From assembly GCA_948567375.1 (NCBI GenBank), contig OX419758.1, positions 52,147,001 to 52,211,000 of the forward strand: a stretch of 64,000 bases of DNA, read 5' to 3'. Every line of letters starts with the position of its first letter. The stretch's first letter is position 1. The position numbers and the translations under genes are program-made. The stretch comes from Lunularia cruciata (Eukaryota > Streptophyta > Marchantiopsida > Lunulariales > Lunulariaceae). Positions 44,664-56,691 of the stretch are shown one piece after another. The notes beneath the pieces are model-generated. The model had not been told where the DNA came from. It worked only from the letters and a program-made list of their open reading frames with translations, and searched no databases.

Positions 44664-46174
44664 GTCCTCACTTCCACTAGTTGACTCCTTGCTCTATATA
44701 GTCATCTCCTCTTCTAAGTCCCATCATTAAACTTAGCTCTTTCTTCCTCTTCTTGATTCCTTGATGATAAATCCATCATTGCCACCATTCAACTTGGATT
44801 CACTCTTTGAGTAGTTCTCTTCTTTGTTGGCAACATAGTGTTTATGGGTCAGCTCTTCTTCTTTGATCAAGGGATTGGTACTATCAATGTCTTCTCTCGA
44901 CCAGTCCTGGTAAAGTACTAGTTATTCTCTTGCACTTCCATCATGTATTGTTGCTCATCCTTATTTGCATCTTGGTGCAAGTTTGAATGAAAATGAAACA
45001 CCATTTGTCTCCTCTCCTTGAGGTTGAGAAAATTCAAACCCAAGTTAAAATGGGTTGCAAAAAGGATAAAATAGTGAGGTGGCCAATCCATCCTCCATTG
45101 AACAATCATTTTCCTCATCTTTATATAAAAACATCTTGCCTACTTTACACTCTCTCGTGCAAAAATGAGTTGAAAGAAGACTAGTTGTTGCTTTGTGACA
45201 TATTTGTTTGATCTGGCTTCATCATTGCCATCACCATCCTAATGATACTTTGCCTCATTGGGTCTACATATGTATCTACCTTGTAGCTATTCTTCTTCCA
45301 AGGTTTACTAAGGAAGCCTTCACTTCCTCTATTTCCAACAAATTGCACTTCCAATCAAAGGCAATTCTAGTGTGCTCTATTGCCTCCTCCTGCAATACTA
45401 GCCTCAAATCTGCTTTGGTCCAACAAGTAGGGTTTCCTCTCTTCCTCTCCTCATTTGGTCTATTTTCACAATTTTTGGCTACAATCTCAATCATGAAACT
45501 TGGAAAACTCATATTCTAGTTCCATGCTAAGAAGGTGATCCAAGTAGAATCGAGACTTCAAACCTTACCATCATATCAATTCTCCTAATGATAGGGTTTT
45601 GGATCAAGATGCTTGAAACTCTTTTCCTACCTTTCAATGGCATTCTATTCTTCTCTACACTTGGACCCAAGAATCCTACGATTCTATTATCAATTCTAAC
45701 CAGAGTTTCAAAGCTACATAGATGTACAAGGTAATCTCTAAACATTGCAAATTCTCCTTGATAAAGTCTTGATTTTATACTACTTGGATTCACTGTTGTT
45801 CTTTAGTCAAACTTTAGTTAAGAATCATCTCTCTTGTATGTGTTACTCTTGTCACTTTTAAATTTATCCTCACACAAAGTAGCCATTTGCAAGTGTACCT
45901 TCTTGACTTGTATGGCCTGAGTCAAGGTTGTTAAGGATACTCAAACAGGTTTCTCATTCCAATGCAAAGTGTCCTTACTTTGGGTCTTTTGTCCTTGCAA
46001 GTCCAATCCGAGTCTTCATCTCCTCCGATCCAAATTGTACTTCCTCAGGTTTGGATTGGACTTCTAACTTTATATCCAAAACACAACTCTTCTCTTCATC
46101 TATATCCCCTTCCTACTTAAAAATACACTTTCTATCCTAAAAATTGTCAAAAACAAAAAAATATGGGGACCACA
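44664..46174 (-). pseudogene. Element I ORF, N-terminal part (unknown)
   Basis: 45527-45793 encodes LYQGEFAMFRDYLVHLCS, then FETLVRIDNRIVGFLGP and MVRFEVSILLGSPS. 45276-45512 has RKRGNPTCWTKADLRLVLQ, then EAIEHTRIAFDWKCNLLEIE and LVNLGRRIATR. Before these, towards 46,100, the frame is Glu/Lys-rich. Good amino-acid composition and long frames suggest a real, now dead protein. No family is recognised. It joins the coiled-coil part across insertion D. Confidence 0.45.
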
Positions 46175-46179
46175 CAATG

Positions 46180-47268
46180 GTGGAATCATGACATTCTACT
46201 AAGATGGTGGTTTTAATGTTTGTGGTATCCAAGATCCATAACTTACCATCATGAAAGGTGAATGCTTGGATATTGGTTATGCCTTTGGATGATTAAACTC
46301 CTACAATCTATAGGTCAGTTTTGTAGTAGCAGAATCCTTGGCCAAAATCTTGAATAAAATTTTTATGTTGACCTCTACCATCAAATTGCTTGTCATAGGT
46401 ATTTGGGTGAAAACATCTACAAGTTTATTTTTGTCTTCCACATATATGATTATAATGTTGAACCATTGTCTCCACTCTGCCCACTAAATCTATCAATGAG
46501 ATAAAAAAATTTATGTCTCAAGGTAGACTAGAGGTTTGTGGTCTGTGGTCTATCTCCAGTACAAATGCCTTCTGGCCAAGATAGTGTTTATAGTGCTTGG
46601 TTGCAAGGAAAATGGCCAACTCTTCTTGTTTGGTAATGTGATAGTTGCATTGTGCGGATAATAGCTTTCCAAAGAAATATGCAATTGGGTGTCATCCATC
46701 ATACCACTCTTGTAGTAGGACTGACCCTATTGCTATGCTTGAGGCATCTATAGCCAACTTGATTGGACGTTTTATGTCATACTATCTCAAGATTGGTGCA
46801 TGTAGTAATGCATCCTCTAATTCTTGAAAGGCCAAATCTTGTGCAATTCCTCACATCCACTTCTTCCTCTTGCCAAGTAGTGTCAATAGAGGTTTTGTGA
46901 CATTTAGAGAAGTCCTTGGTAAATCAATGATAGAACTCCATCAATCCTAAGAAACTCTTGAGTTAAGTTTGATCTTTTGGAACATCCCATTTTTTTAATG
47001 ACCTTTATTTATCTTTTAACACTTGGATACCTTCTGCACTTACTCTACGCCCCAAATAGTCTACTTAAGACTTGCAAAACTCATACTTTGAGATTTTGGC
47101 ATACAGTTGATTTTGTCATAGAATCTAGAGGATTTTCTTGTAGATTTTGCTTGTACTCTATCATTGTCGTATTATAGACTAAGATGTCATCCAAAAAATG
47201 ATAATAAATTTATCCAAGTATGGACAAAATATGTCATTTATTAAAATCATAAAAGTGATTTTTGCATT
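46180..47268 (-). pseudogene. C RNase H and RT C-terminal part
   Basis: Aligns with E 53,420-54,470: same landmarks TTGGATTGGACGTTTT.GTCAT (46,758), CCAACTCTTCTTGTT and ATTGGTGCATGTAG. A TAG codon at about 46,309-46,311 (minus strand GAC CTA TAG ATT GTA) stands at the same place as E's TAG at 53,546-53,548. Ends at GCATT, where X2 begins. Confidence 0.75.
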
Positions 47269-50226
47269 GTTGTATAGTGGTTTGCATAGCCATGAAAAGT
47301 AAATTGGTGTGATTTATCTCGATAAAGATGGAGTGGATTGTATGAGGGTCCCACGGTTGAGCTATTGCCATGTGAACAATCTATGTATATGTATACAATT
47401 AACCACATGGACTAAGATCTTGTCTTCTTTGAAGGCTCTTATGTATATAGGTGGTGGAGAGTTGTGAGGAAGGTGTGTTTTAATTTGAGGAATCACGAGC
47501 AAGAGGAAGACTTTGGGAGTGAGAGTTATAGCAAAAAGCAAGTGTTAGAGTGTGGGAGGAAGGTTTAAGCAAGATATGTCCCATGCTCCTAATCTACCAC
47601 TCCCAAATCCTTTTCTCATCAAGCTTCAAATTCTACATCATGATGGCTTAGGGGATTGAATGGTGGCACATTTTGGGGTGGTATTCATAGAGTCGATGTT
47701 GGAAAACTCAAATCATATTGTCCTTCCGATGCTTAACTATGAGCAAGTTTGGGATTTGACAATCTATGTGCTTTTGTAGATGTAGAATGGCTCAATTTTG
47801 TTCATGAGCTTCAAGGTGGAGTTGTGGGGTCCATTTGTCAAAAAGTGAGGAGGCTAAATGACAAAATTGCAAGAGATTGGGTTCCAAAAGTGGAAGTCAG
47901 GAGTTTTTCAACGACTGAAGGATTTTGGTGAGGGCATTCAAGGGAAGAACACCATAGTTGGAGAGGAGAGCTAACATGATATAATTTGGAGACTAAAATC
48001 AAGTGATTTGAGTCAATTCTTTGGGAGATGTGATCAATTGAATCAAGGGAGGTAGAATTCATATCCAAGAGTACAAAATAGGTGATTCAAAGAGCTCCAT
48101 GAGAAATTTTCATGATCTATAAATTGTGTTGGAGAATTGATAAAGTGTTTGTACTATTGAGCTTAAGAAATTTTAGGGTTTGATCAGTTTGTAAACATAT
48201 TTGGCCAATTGAAGTTGGAGCTTTGGAAAGTGAAGAGTTGGAAATGAGATGCTAATCAAGTCTAAAGATTGGTCACTCCTAAAGTTGTGGTCCAAATCAC
48301 CTTGTGAAAAATTTTAGTATTGTTGGTGGCTAAGGTTTGCACTTTTGTGCAAAGATCTCATGTGAATTCCTCAAATAGACAATTTAGGGTCTTGGATCAA
48401 GCATACTTGGGTCTTGTAGAGCTCACAAGTTAGCCCAACTCAGGAATTGATCCATATCTAGGGTTTAGGGATTAGGTTACTAAACTTTATAGAGGTTTAG
48501 AAAAGTGCACAAATACCTACAATGAAATTTTTGGTTGGCTTTGGGTCCATAGAGAGTGGGAGTTGATGCAACAAACTCTATTGAAAATATTGTCGTAAAC
48601 TCAATAGAGCATTTTTATTATTTATCATGATTGAGTGTCAATTCTCCTATTTGTGTATCTATGATTGAGGATTTTAGGTTGTTGGAGTGTTTTTTAAGGA
48701 TTAAGTGCACCTCTGATCTGGAAATCTGAGGAAAGTTAACCAAAACCAGGAGCAAACCCTAAATTATGGATTTTGAAATTACGGTGAAAACTACAAAAAA
48801 TTGGCCAAGTTTGAGAGCTTGTCAATGGAGCTATAGTGATTATATTGTGGATTATTTTATATCATTGGAAAGCTTATCTCATAGACTTTTTTATTGAATC
48901 CTATAACATTAGAATACAATTCACATAGAGAAGTTATGCCTATCTAAATTACATAGAATTTTCCTTATCAAAAAGACATAAGATTATTGTAATACTTCGA
49001 GGATATGAGACCTGAAGAGAAACAAACACTTTCACACTCAAACTCTGATGTCCCAAAGGAGCACCTTCTCTTTATTATATAGGCAAAGTAGATCTCCTCC
49101 AATGAAGCTCCATCATAGGATTAGGTACATAGATAGGTGACATGTCAGCAAGCTCCACCCTTGGATTACTTACTTGGATAGGTGACATGTCGGTCCTGGT
49201 CCTAACTGGTTGGTCAAACAAGCTTTGATTAGAGGGGATCTTTTAGGGAATCTTCCTGTAAGAATCTCATAATCATGTGGGTGAGGTATTGTTGGAAAGC
49301 TCTCAATGACACAAAGTAGGGGGAGGGAAGGCCAACCTCAACACCTGAGGGGGAGGGATTTTGCACATTTTTGAGGCCTAATTCATCCGTTTAGGCCTCC
49401 GAAATTGCCTTCAAAGATTTCAGGCATATTTGGTTCTAACTCTATTAGTAGAAGTCCCTTTTGGTGATACCTCTTTCTGATCTATTTAGTCCATCCTGTG
49501 TAACATCCTTCCAGATGTTACCAATCCAATTCTCATCTTCAAATCATATGTCTAGCTATTGGTTCTAAGGTTTTCAAATCTATTTTGGTTTTCTGCCCTA
49601 TTAGTAGAAATACTCTTTTGGTGATACTTCTATCTGATCTATTTTGACCATCATGTATAACATCATTCCAGATGTTATCAAACCAAATTTCACATCTAGA
49701 TCATATGGCTAGCTCTTGGTATTACAATTACTTCACTTGGAGTACAAATTGGTTGAAAGTTGAAGTACATATTGGAAGAAGCTTGGATTATAGGTTGAAA
49801 TTAGCTTGATGACAAAGAAAGAGTGCTATGAAGCTCAATTTTGACAAAAAGAATAAAGGGTTGTTGCTAAATTCTTGTGATTGGATCCTCTATGTGCTTG
49901 CATGCTTGTTTGTACGCCCAATTGGTTTGGATTGGTATGCGGACATTGCACTTAGGTTCTTTCCTTCTAGGAGTGTTGTGTATTTCTCCTTGGTATGCTA
50001 GAAGTGATGACCCATAGACAAGGAGTGTGTGTTATGGTGATAGTTTAGGTGTGCTCGTTACTACCCTAGCCGATAGCAAGAATACAAAAACCTAAAGTGA
50101 AGGGTTCTATTAGTTGGGTTCTATGCGTACTCAAACAAGTAGGGACAGGTCTAGCTACAACCTTTGATCTATAGGCTCCATAGTTAGGCACCTTGTGTGT
50201 TACTAGAGAGAGAAGCAAAGAACTAC
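47269..50226. mobile_element. Repeat X2, with a nested solo LTR, inserted in C RT
   Basis: Second copy of X1. The flanks GCATT (47264-47268) and ATGTT (50227-50231) differ only by transitions and fit the uninterrupted E sequence (GCATTGGTGAGGCC). Without the solo LTR it is 2.22 kb, like X1. No coding frame. A TATGTATATAGGTGG box near 47,450 is shared with X1 (TATGTATATATGTGG). Confidence 0.7.
48988..49726 (-). mobile_element. Solo LTR, gypsy family B (739 bp, long form), inside X2
   Basis: TGTAATACTTCGAGG ... TTGGTATTACA. Flanks ATTAT (48983-48987) and ATTAC (49727-49731); the empty site in X1 reads GATTACCTCAC, which confirms the insertion point. Has the same two diverged internal blocks as the solo LTR at 4,380. 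Confidence 0.93.
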
Positions 50227-50231
50227 ATGTT

Positions 50232-51230
50232 AGTGAAGCCAAACAACATCACCAAGTACTCAAAGTGACCATACCTTGTTTGAAAGGCAATTTTGTGTAT
50301 GTCTTCCTTTGCAATCCTAATTTGGTTTTAATTGCTTTGTAGATCAAGTTTGGTGAAGTTTTTTGCCCCATTGAGTTGATCAAACATATCATCCATGCGG
50401 GTAATGGGTTTTTATTCTTCCCCATTTGTTGATTTAGGGCCCTATAATCAATACACATGTGCATTGTACCGTCCTTCTTCTTTGCAAACATAGGAGCTCC
50501 ATATAGTGACACATTGGGTTGTATAAACCCTTTTGGCAGCAAATTCTCAATTTGAGCTTTGCATTCCTCCAACTCATGAGGTGATAGTCAATATGGGACC
50601 TTACAAGGAGGTGTTTTCCAAAGACATCTCTTAATTTTATGATCTACTCTCCTTTTTGGTGGTAATCTTGAAGGTAAGTCATCCAAGAAGACATCTTGAA
50701 ACTCATTGATCACATCTTTTAATTTCTAAAGATTTTTTCTATCAAGTTGTACACTCTGGACTTCTCTTATTAGACTTATGCAACATCTATCTTATAGATA
50801 GTTGTTATCCCTATAACATAGAGAGATAGTTTTTGCATTTGTGATCTTCCATTAGCAAGTTCTCACTACTTTCTCCAATTGACCATGGGGTTGTAGTGCT
50901 CTATCCATGATATGCCTAAGATTGCATCATAATGAGCTAACCATATCACTCATCACTCAATTGCTTTTTGATACTTTCTTATTGAGAGTGCTACCTTTTT
51001 AGGTAATGATTCAATCTTCTTCTTTTGACCATTAGATAATTCTACTCCTCCATTCTAATCTTTCTCTAGATCCATCTCCAACCTTATTGGAATAGAGCAA
51101 GATAAAAAAAATCTCTATTGCTCCAAGATCTATCAATACTCTCACATGATTGCCTTTGACTCCATTCACAACAATCAATTGTGAGGTTGTCTTCCTCGAC
51201 CTTTGTGCACTCATCCACTTCTTCCTCTTA
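50232..51230 (-). pseudogene. C RT N-terminal part and protease
   Basis: 50249-50572 encodes [20 protein letters not shown] and [20 protein letters not shown], the gypsy RT fingers, then a frameshift. 51032-51214 has [20 protein letters not shown], then LGAIEIFF: the protease active site DLGA where E has DPGA. Confidence 0.82.
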
Positions 51231-51564
51231 CTTTTCTACTTCTCTATTGAGCCAATAAGGCCACAAGGTACTTAATTGGCGGTCTTCATTTTTTGATGTG
51301 ATTTTCATATCCTCCTCTTCAATTTGTCTCTCCATGTTGTTCAAAGATTGCTTGTGTGGAGGCCGAGGGTCTCTAGGAAGATAAGCATGACAATTGATGG
51401 CTATATGCACAACTTGGCCATAATTGTAACAATGATTTTGTTTTGCTCAAGTCCCTTCCCTGTGCGGGACTCCATCTCTCCTTTCTTTGACTCATCCCCA
51501 TTCTCCTTGGAGTTGTTGTGCTCCTTGGTTCAAAATCAAATGTTACCCGGTTCCATAAGAATTG
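51231..51564 (-). pseudogene. C gag C-terminal part, left of insertion E
   Basis: 51228-51410 encodes AINCHAYLPRDPRPP, then SLNNMERQIEEEDMKITSKN, the end of gag as in E ([17 protein letters not shown]). The knuckle Cys residues just upstream are partly lost. GTCTA at 51565-51569 is the left target copy of E. Confidence 0.75.
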
Positions 51565-51569
51565 GTCTA

Positions 51570-52131
51570 TGTAATACTCCGAGGACAAGAGAAGAGAGAA
51601 AACATAGATTGCACACTCAAACATTCGATGCCCCAAGGGAGCACCTTCTCTTTATTATATAGACAAAGAGGATCTCCTCCAAGGAAGCTCCACCATAGGA
51701 TTAGGGACATAGATAGGTGACATGTCAGCAAGCTCCACCCTTGGATTACTGACTTGGATGGGTGACCTGTCTGGTCTAGGTCCTATCTGGTTGGTCAAAC
51801 GAGCTTTGACCGGAGGGAATCTTTTAGGGAATCTTCCTGTAGGAATCTTAGAATCACATGAATAAGGTACCGTTGGAAAGCTCTAGACGAGACAAACCAG
51901 GGAGGAGGGAAGGCCAGCCTTTCCTTCGTTGGGGGGGAATCTGCACATTTTCGAGGCCTAATTCATTTGTTTAGGCCTCCGAAATTGCCTTCAAAGATTG
52001 CCTCCTCCTCCAAAGTACTCTTTTGGTGATACTTCTATCTAATCTATTTTGACCATCATGTATAACATCATTCTAGATGTTACTGAACCAAATTTCACAT
52101 CTAGATCATATGGCTAACCCTTGGTATTACA
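51570..52131 (-). repeat. 3' LTR of E (562 bp)
   Basis: TGTAATACTCCGAGG ... CTTGGTATTACA on the plus strand. A polypurine tract, AAAAGGAGGGAGGTC on the minus strand (52,132-52,146), precedes it in sense orientation. Confidence 0.95.
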
Positions 52132-52144
52132 GACCTCCCTCCTT

Positions 52145-53545
52145 TTAAGACGCAACGTCCTCGTTGTGCAATTGTTGCTCAAATGCTTGCACCAACACCG
52201 GTGCATGTGCCAAATTGGCAGTGGGTTCCCAGGTTGCTTCCTAGAGAGGGTAACCTTTCCATTGTACTAGATATTCCACCCGTAGATGGCGAGTACCACG
52301 CATGCGCTTTTGGAGAATCCGCTCTACTTCATATTCCTCTATGCCATCAATGACTGTCGGACAAGGTCGAATGTCCTGTGTGGAAGTACCTTGGCCTGAT
52401 CGGGGAGCATATCTGCGTAATAGGGAGACATGGAACACTGGATGGATCTTCATGTGTGGTGGTAGCTCCAGGTGATAGGCCACAGCGCCGATGCGACGAA
52501 GAATCAAGAAATGCCCAATAAAACGAGGTCTGAGCTTACGAGATCCAACTAATGTGAGGTTGGTTGTCGATAGCCACACTTGATCCCCAACATTGAACTC
52601 CATATGCCTACGGTGTGCATCAGCATACTGCTTTTGTCGATTTTGCGCAATCTGTAACCTGTGCTTGGCGCTCTCCACACCTTGTTGGATTCTAGAAACA
52701 AATGTGTTGACTGCATCAACCTTGGTAGTCACTGGACGGATCTTCATCAAGCTAGAAGGTGTGAAGGGATGCTCACCATACATGAGGAAGAACGGAGTGA
52801 CCTGGGTGGAGGCATTCACTGAATTGTTGTAAGCAAATTCCACCAATGGTAGTAGGGTGTCCCACCTCTCTTGCTCTTCTAAGGTGAAGCCGCGTAACAT
52901 GTCTTCAATCGTGTGATTAGCCCGCTCTGTTTGGCCATTTGTTTGTGGGTGGTAAGCTGTAGACATGGCCAACTTGGTTTGGAAGAAACCAAAGAGTGTT
53001 TGCCAAAACAAACAGGTGAATTGGGTGCCTCTATCGGTGATGAGTACTCTAGACAAGCCATGGTGAGCAAAGACTGCATCTAAGTATAGTTGAGCTAGTT
53101 GTGGAGCGGTCACCTCCTTGGTGGTAGGGCGTACATGAATCATTTTGCTGAGCCGGTCCACAAAGACCACAATGGAGTCAAACCCTGAGGTGGTCCTGGG
53201 TAATTCACAGACGAGATCCATACTCACTTGTTCCCAACGTTGGGTAGGAGTGGGAAGAGGTTGAAGGAGCCATGCAGGAGCTTGATTAGAAGCTTTGTTC
53301 TGTTGACAAAGTAGGCAGCTACGCACATAGTCCATCACGTCGTTGCTCATCTTGGGCCAATAGTAATGGCGCTTGACTGCCTCCAAGGTCTTGTCCACTC
53401 CAACATGAGCTGCAATGGCCAAATCATGACATTCCGCTAGAATGGTGGTGCGTAATTCTGGGACATTTGGGATCCACAATCGGCCCTCTCGAAAGGTGAG
53501 TCCTTGGGTGCTGGTGACACCTTTGGACGCTTGCGCTTCTACAAT
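52145..53545 (-). pseudogene. E integrase and chromodomain (one in-frame TAG)
   Basis: A 412-codon open stretch ends at TAG 52241-52243; without it the frame runs on to TAA 52145-52147. HHCC finger: HDLAIAAHVGVDKTLEAVKR and SCLLCQQNK. DDE core: SMDLVCELPRTTSGFDSIV (Asp), LITDRGTQFTCLFW (Asp), QTNGQTERANHTIED (Glu), all intact. EFAYNNSVNASTQVTPFF follows, then GDQVWLSTTNL and LRPRFIGHF. Chromodomain: YEVERILQKRMRGTRHL, EYLVQWKGYPL, then TAG, then EATWEP. Inserts the cDNA; the chromodomain guides it to marked chromatin. Without the stop, this would be a complete integrase. Confidence 0.95.
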
Positions 53546-54118
53546 CTATGGGTCAGTTTTTGTAGCAGCTAGAATCTCTTGCCAGAATTCAGGGTTAATC
53601 TTAACCTCTACCGCCAAGTTGTTGGCCATTGGCATGCGGGTGAACACATCTGCAAGTTGCTTCTTACCTTCCACGTAGGTGATTGTCATGTTGAAACATT
53701 GTCGCCACTCTGCCCACCGAATTTGGCGACAAGATAGATCCTTCTGCGTCTCGAGGTAGACTAGAGGTTTGTGGTCTGTCTCTACTACAAATGCCTTCTC
53801 GCCCAAGTAGTGCTTCCAATGCTTGGTTGCTAGAACAATGGCCAACTCTTCTTGTTCTGTGGTGTGGTAGTTGCGCTCTGCCGGTAACAACTTTTGAGAG
53901 AAATATGCAATTGGATGCCATCCGTCATGCGACTCTTGTTGTAGGACTGCTCCTATTGCTACTCCTGATGCATCCGTAGCCAACTTGATTGGACGTTTTG
54001 GGTCATACCACTTCAAGATTGGTGCATGTAGCAAGGCGGCCTTCAATTCTTGAAAGGCCAACTCTTGTGCAGTTCCCCATGTCCACTTCTTCCCCTTGCC
54101 AAGTAGTGCCGTTAAAGG
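53546..54118 (-). pseudogene. E RNase H (bounded by in-frame stops)
   Basis: Same frame as the RT upstream and integrase downstream, but cut off by TAG at 54119-54121 and ended by TAG at 53546-53548. LATDASGVAIGAVLQQ (catalytic Asp), YFSQKLLPAERNYHTTEQEE (Glu), VETDHKPLVYL (Asp) and KQLADVFTRMP are all present. Degrades the RNA strand during reverse transcription. The 3' TAG is also found in the older copy C. Confidence 0.92.
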
Positions 54119-55474
54119 CTATGCAACCTTGGAGAAGTCCTTGACAAATCTACAATAGAATCCCGTCAACCCCAAGAAGCTCTTAAGTTGAGTCTGATCT
54201 TCTGGGGCACTCCATTTTTGAATGACCTCTATTTTATCTGTCAATGCTTGAACGCCCTCTGCACTTACTCTATGCCCTAAGTAGTCTACTTCAGACTTGC
54301 CAAACTCACACTTTGAGATTTTGGCGTACAATTGATTCTGTCTTAGAATCTGGAGGACCTCTCGTAGATGTTGTTTGTGTTCTGTCATCGTGCTACTATA
54401 TACTAAGATATCATCCAAGAAGACGATAACAGACTTATCCAAGTATGGACAAAATATGTCATTCATTAGGCTCATGAAAGTGGCAGGCGCATTGGTGAGG
54501 CCAAAAGGCATCACAAGATACTCAAAGTGGCCATACCTAGTTTGAAAGGCAGTTTTGTACACATCCTCCTCTGCAATTTGGATTTGATTGTAACCGCTCC
54601 GCAAGTCCAGTTTGGTGAAGTATCTCGCTCCATGGAGTTGATCAAACAGGTCATCCATGCGAGGTAAGGGGTATTTGTTCTTCACTGTTTGCTGATTGAG
54701 ACCCCAATAGTCAATGCACATGCGCATTGTACCATCCTTCTTCTTCACAAACAAGACAAGGGCCCCATATGGTGATACGCTAGGTTGGATAAACCCTTTC
54801 TGTAGCATCTCCTCAATTTGAGCCTTACACTCCTCCAACTCATGAGGTGATAGGCGATATGGGGCCTTACTAGGAGGTGTCTTCCCCGGGAGTGTCTCTA
54901 TTTTGTGATCTACTCGCCTTTTAGGTGGTAATCCTGAGGGTAGATCATCGGGAAAGACATCTTGAAACTCATCCACCACATCCTTCAATTTCTCAGGAAT
55001 TTGTCCAGCGAGTTGTGCACTCTGGACTTCTCTTATTAGACCCAGAAAACATCTATTGGTCTTACAGACAATTGTCGTCCCTACGACATATAGAGGCAGT
55101 TTCTGCCTGTGTGATTTTTCTTTAACCCCAATGATTGACCATTGGTGGGTTCTCACTACTTTCTTCTTCCAATCCACCATTGGGTTGTACTGCTCCATCC
55201 ATGGCATGCCTAAAATTGCATCATAACGGGCTAACTGTATCACTCGCCACTCAATTGCTTCCTGATATTCTCCTACAGAGAGGGTTACCCGTCTAAGTAA
55301 TGATTCAATCCTCTCTGTTTGCCCATTTGGTAACTCTACTTCTTCACTTCCATCTCTCTCTAGATCCATTCCCAATCTGATTGCAACAGAGCGAGACAAG
55401 AAATTCTCTATTGCTCCCGGATCTATTAATACTCTCACTTGATTACCTTCTAGGATTCCATTCACAACAATCAA
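54119..55474 (-). pseudogene. E protease and reverse transcriptase
   Basis: A 451-codon frame. Protease near the start: [14 protein letters not shown] (Asp-Pro-Gly-Ala where D-[ST]-G-A is usual) and DAILGMPWM. Linker ending [71 protein letters not shown] (motif A Asp), [13 protein letters not shown] (motif B), [12 protein letters not shown] (FLDD), [10 protein letters not shown] and [11 protein letters not shown]. It ends in TAG (54119-54121) just after FSKVA. The frame extends upstream of the first shown codon without a good start, in a different frame from gag, so expression by frameshifting or reinitiation is likely. Copy C has Lys (AAA) at the TAG position. Confidence 0.93.
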
Positions 55475-55569
55475 TTGTGAGGTTGCCTTTCGGGATCTTT
55501 GCGCATTATTCTTCTTCCTTCCCTCGCTTCTCTGCTTCCTTATTGAGCCAGTAAGGCCGCGAGGTACAT

Positions 55570-56658
55570 TTACTGGCGATCTTCGTTTTCCAAAGTGGTT
55601 TCCACCTCCTCCTCTTCAATGTGCCTCTCCATGTTGTTCAAAGATCGCCTGTACGAAGGCCAAGGGCCTCTAGGGAAACGAGTGCGACAATTGGTAGATA
55701 TGTGCCCAATACGGCCACAATTGTAACAACAGCGTCGTTCTCCTCGAGTCCCTTCTCCTCGTGGGACTCCCTCTCTTCGTTCTTCTACCCGTCCTCGCTC
55801 TCCTTGAAGCGGCCGTGCCCCTCGATCTCGGAATCGAAGGTTGCCCAATTCCATCGGTATTGGTCCACCCATGTGTGGCATTTTTGCCCGATAATGTTGA
55901 GGTGGAACTACTCCTTCACCTCCACCTAATGCTTTGGCTATTCTTTGCGCACAAGCAATGGCTTCAAATACCGTGCAAGGGTTTTGCACCATGACTTCTT
56001 GGCGAATCCGCTCTTTCAACCCTTGTTTGAAATTGTCGAGAGCCTCTGCTGGACTCATGTCGGTAATTGCGACTTGTAGATCCAGAAATGCCTCCACATA
56101 CTCTTGTACGCTATTCTTCTGTCTCAATCCCCATAGTCGGGTTCGAGCCATCTGCACAGAATCCACCAATTGGAAATTCTTGAGCAGTCCTTCTTGCATT
56201 GCTGTCCATGTGACCTCCCTTCTCTCTGCCAGCATGGATCGTTCCCAAGCATCATACCATGTGAGGGCTTTATCGGTCAAGTACCCACATGCAAACACGT
56301 CTGCAGCATGCTCTGTGATCTCTGTTGAGAACAATCAAAAATATCGATTCATTCTCGAGATCCAATTCTCCACTACTCCCATCGTACGCTGCCCCTTGTA
56401 AGGCTCGATGTGGCAGGTCTTCTTCATCCGGAGTAGCAATGTGGCTTCATCATTGAAAGGGTTCGTAGGCACGGGTGCCTCTCCAAGTACTTCAGTCGTA
56501 GGTACTGGGTTTTGAGACGGCTCTTCTTCTTGCATGGCTTGATCGTTCCTGAGGATCTGCACTTGACTTTGCAATGTCTCCATGGTCATCTTAATCTCTT
56601 GAAATTCATTCAACATCCCTTGCATTCCTTGCACCAACTCTTGCAACTGCAAATCCAT
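55570..56658 (-). pseudogene. E gag (one in-frame TGA)
   Basis: Starts most likely at ATG 56658 (MDLQLQELVQGMQGML, matched by C's ATG at 58,601) and ends TAA 55570-55572, about 362 codons with TGA at 56335-56337. LTWYDAWER and QEGLLKNFQLVD are the gag capsid block, and VQEYVEAFLDLQVAI follows. CCYNCGRIGHISTNC is an intact zinc knuckle near the end. N-terminal heptads (LQELVQGMQGML) suggest a coiled coil. The TGA follows SRMNRYF and is also present in C. Confidence 0.93.
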
Positions 56659-56691
56659 GGTGCCTGCAACACCCAATTGCTAACGTCTACT

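Larger units (their letters stand above)
34921..46174 (-). mobile_element. Element I: unassigned TG...CA element with coiled-coil ORF remains, inserted in C
   Basis: Bounded by perfect CAATG duplications (34916-34920 and 46175-46179). It starts TGTGATAGCCC and ends GGGACCACA. Removing D (37,232-44,663) leaves about 3.8 kb. The minus strand has Glu/Lys-rich frames without RT, integrase, protease or transposase motifs. No direct terminal repeat of more than a few bases was found. TGTGATAGCCC resembles common LTR starts, and TG...CA with 5-bp duplication fits LTR-type integration, so a non-autonomous LTR element or an LTR-deleted one is possible. The strand is inferred from the ORFs. Confidence 0.6.

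Noticed and set aside
37228-44667. A standard 5-bp target duplication for D
   Set aside because: Only GTCC matches in the same register; the fifth base does not, so I report 4 bp.
53442-56401. Plus-strand ORFs inside E
   Set aside because: Antisense shadows of gag and pol; minus-strand frames carry all conserved motifs.
52145-56658. All four premature stops in E explained as C-to-T methylation decay
   Set aside because: At 54,119-54,121 copy C has Lys AAA, so TAG there needs a transversion; two other stops are shared with C and may predate insertion.
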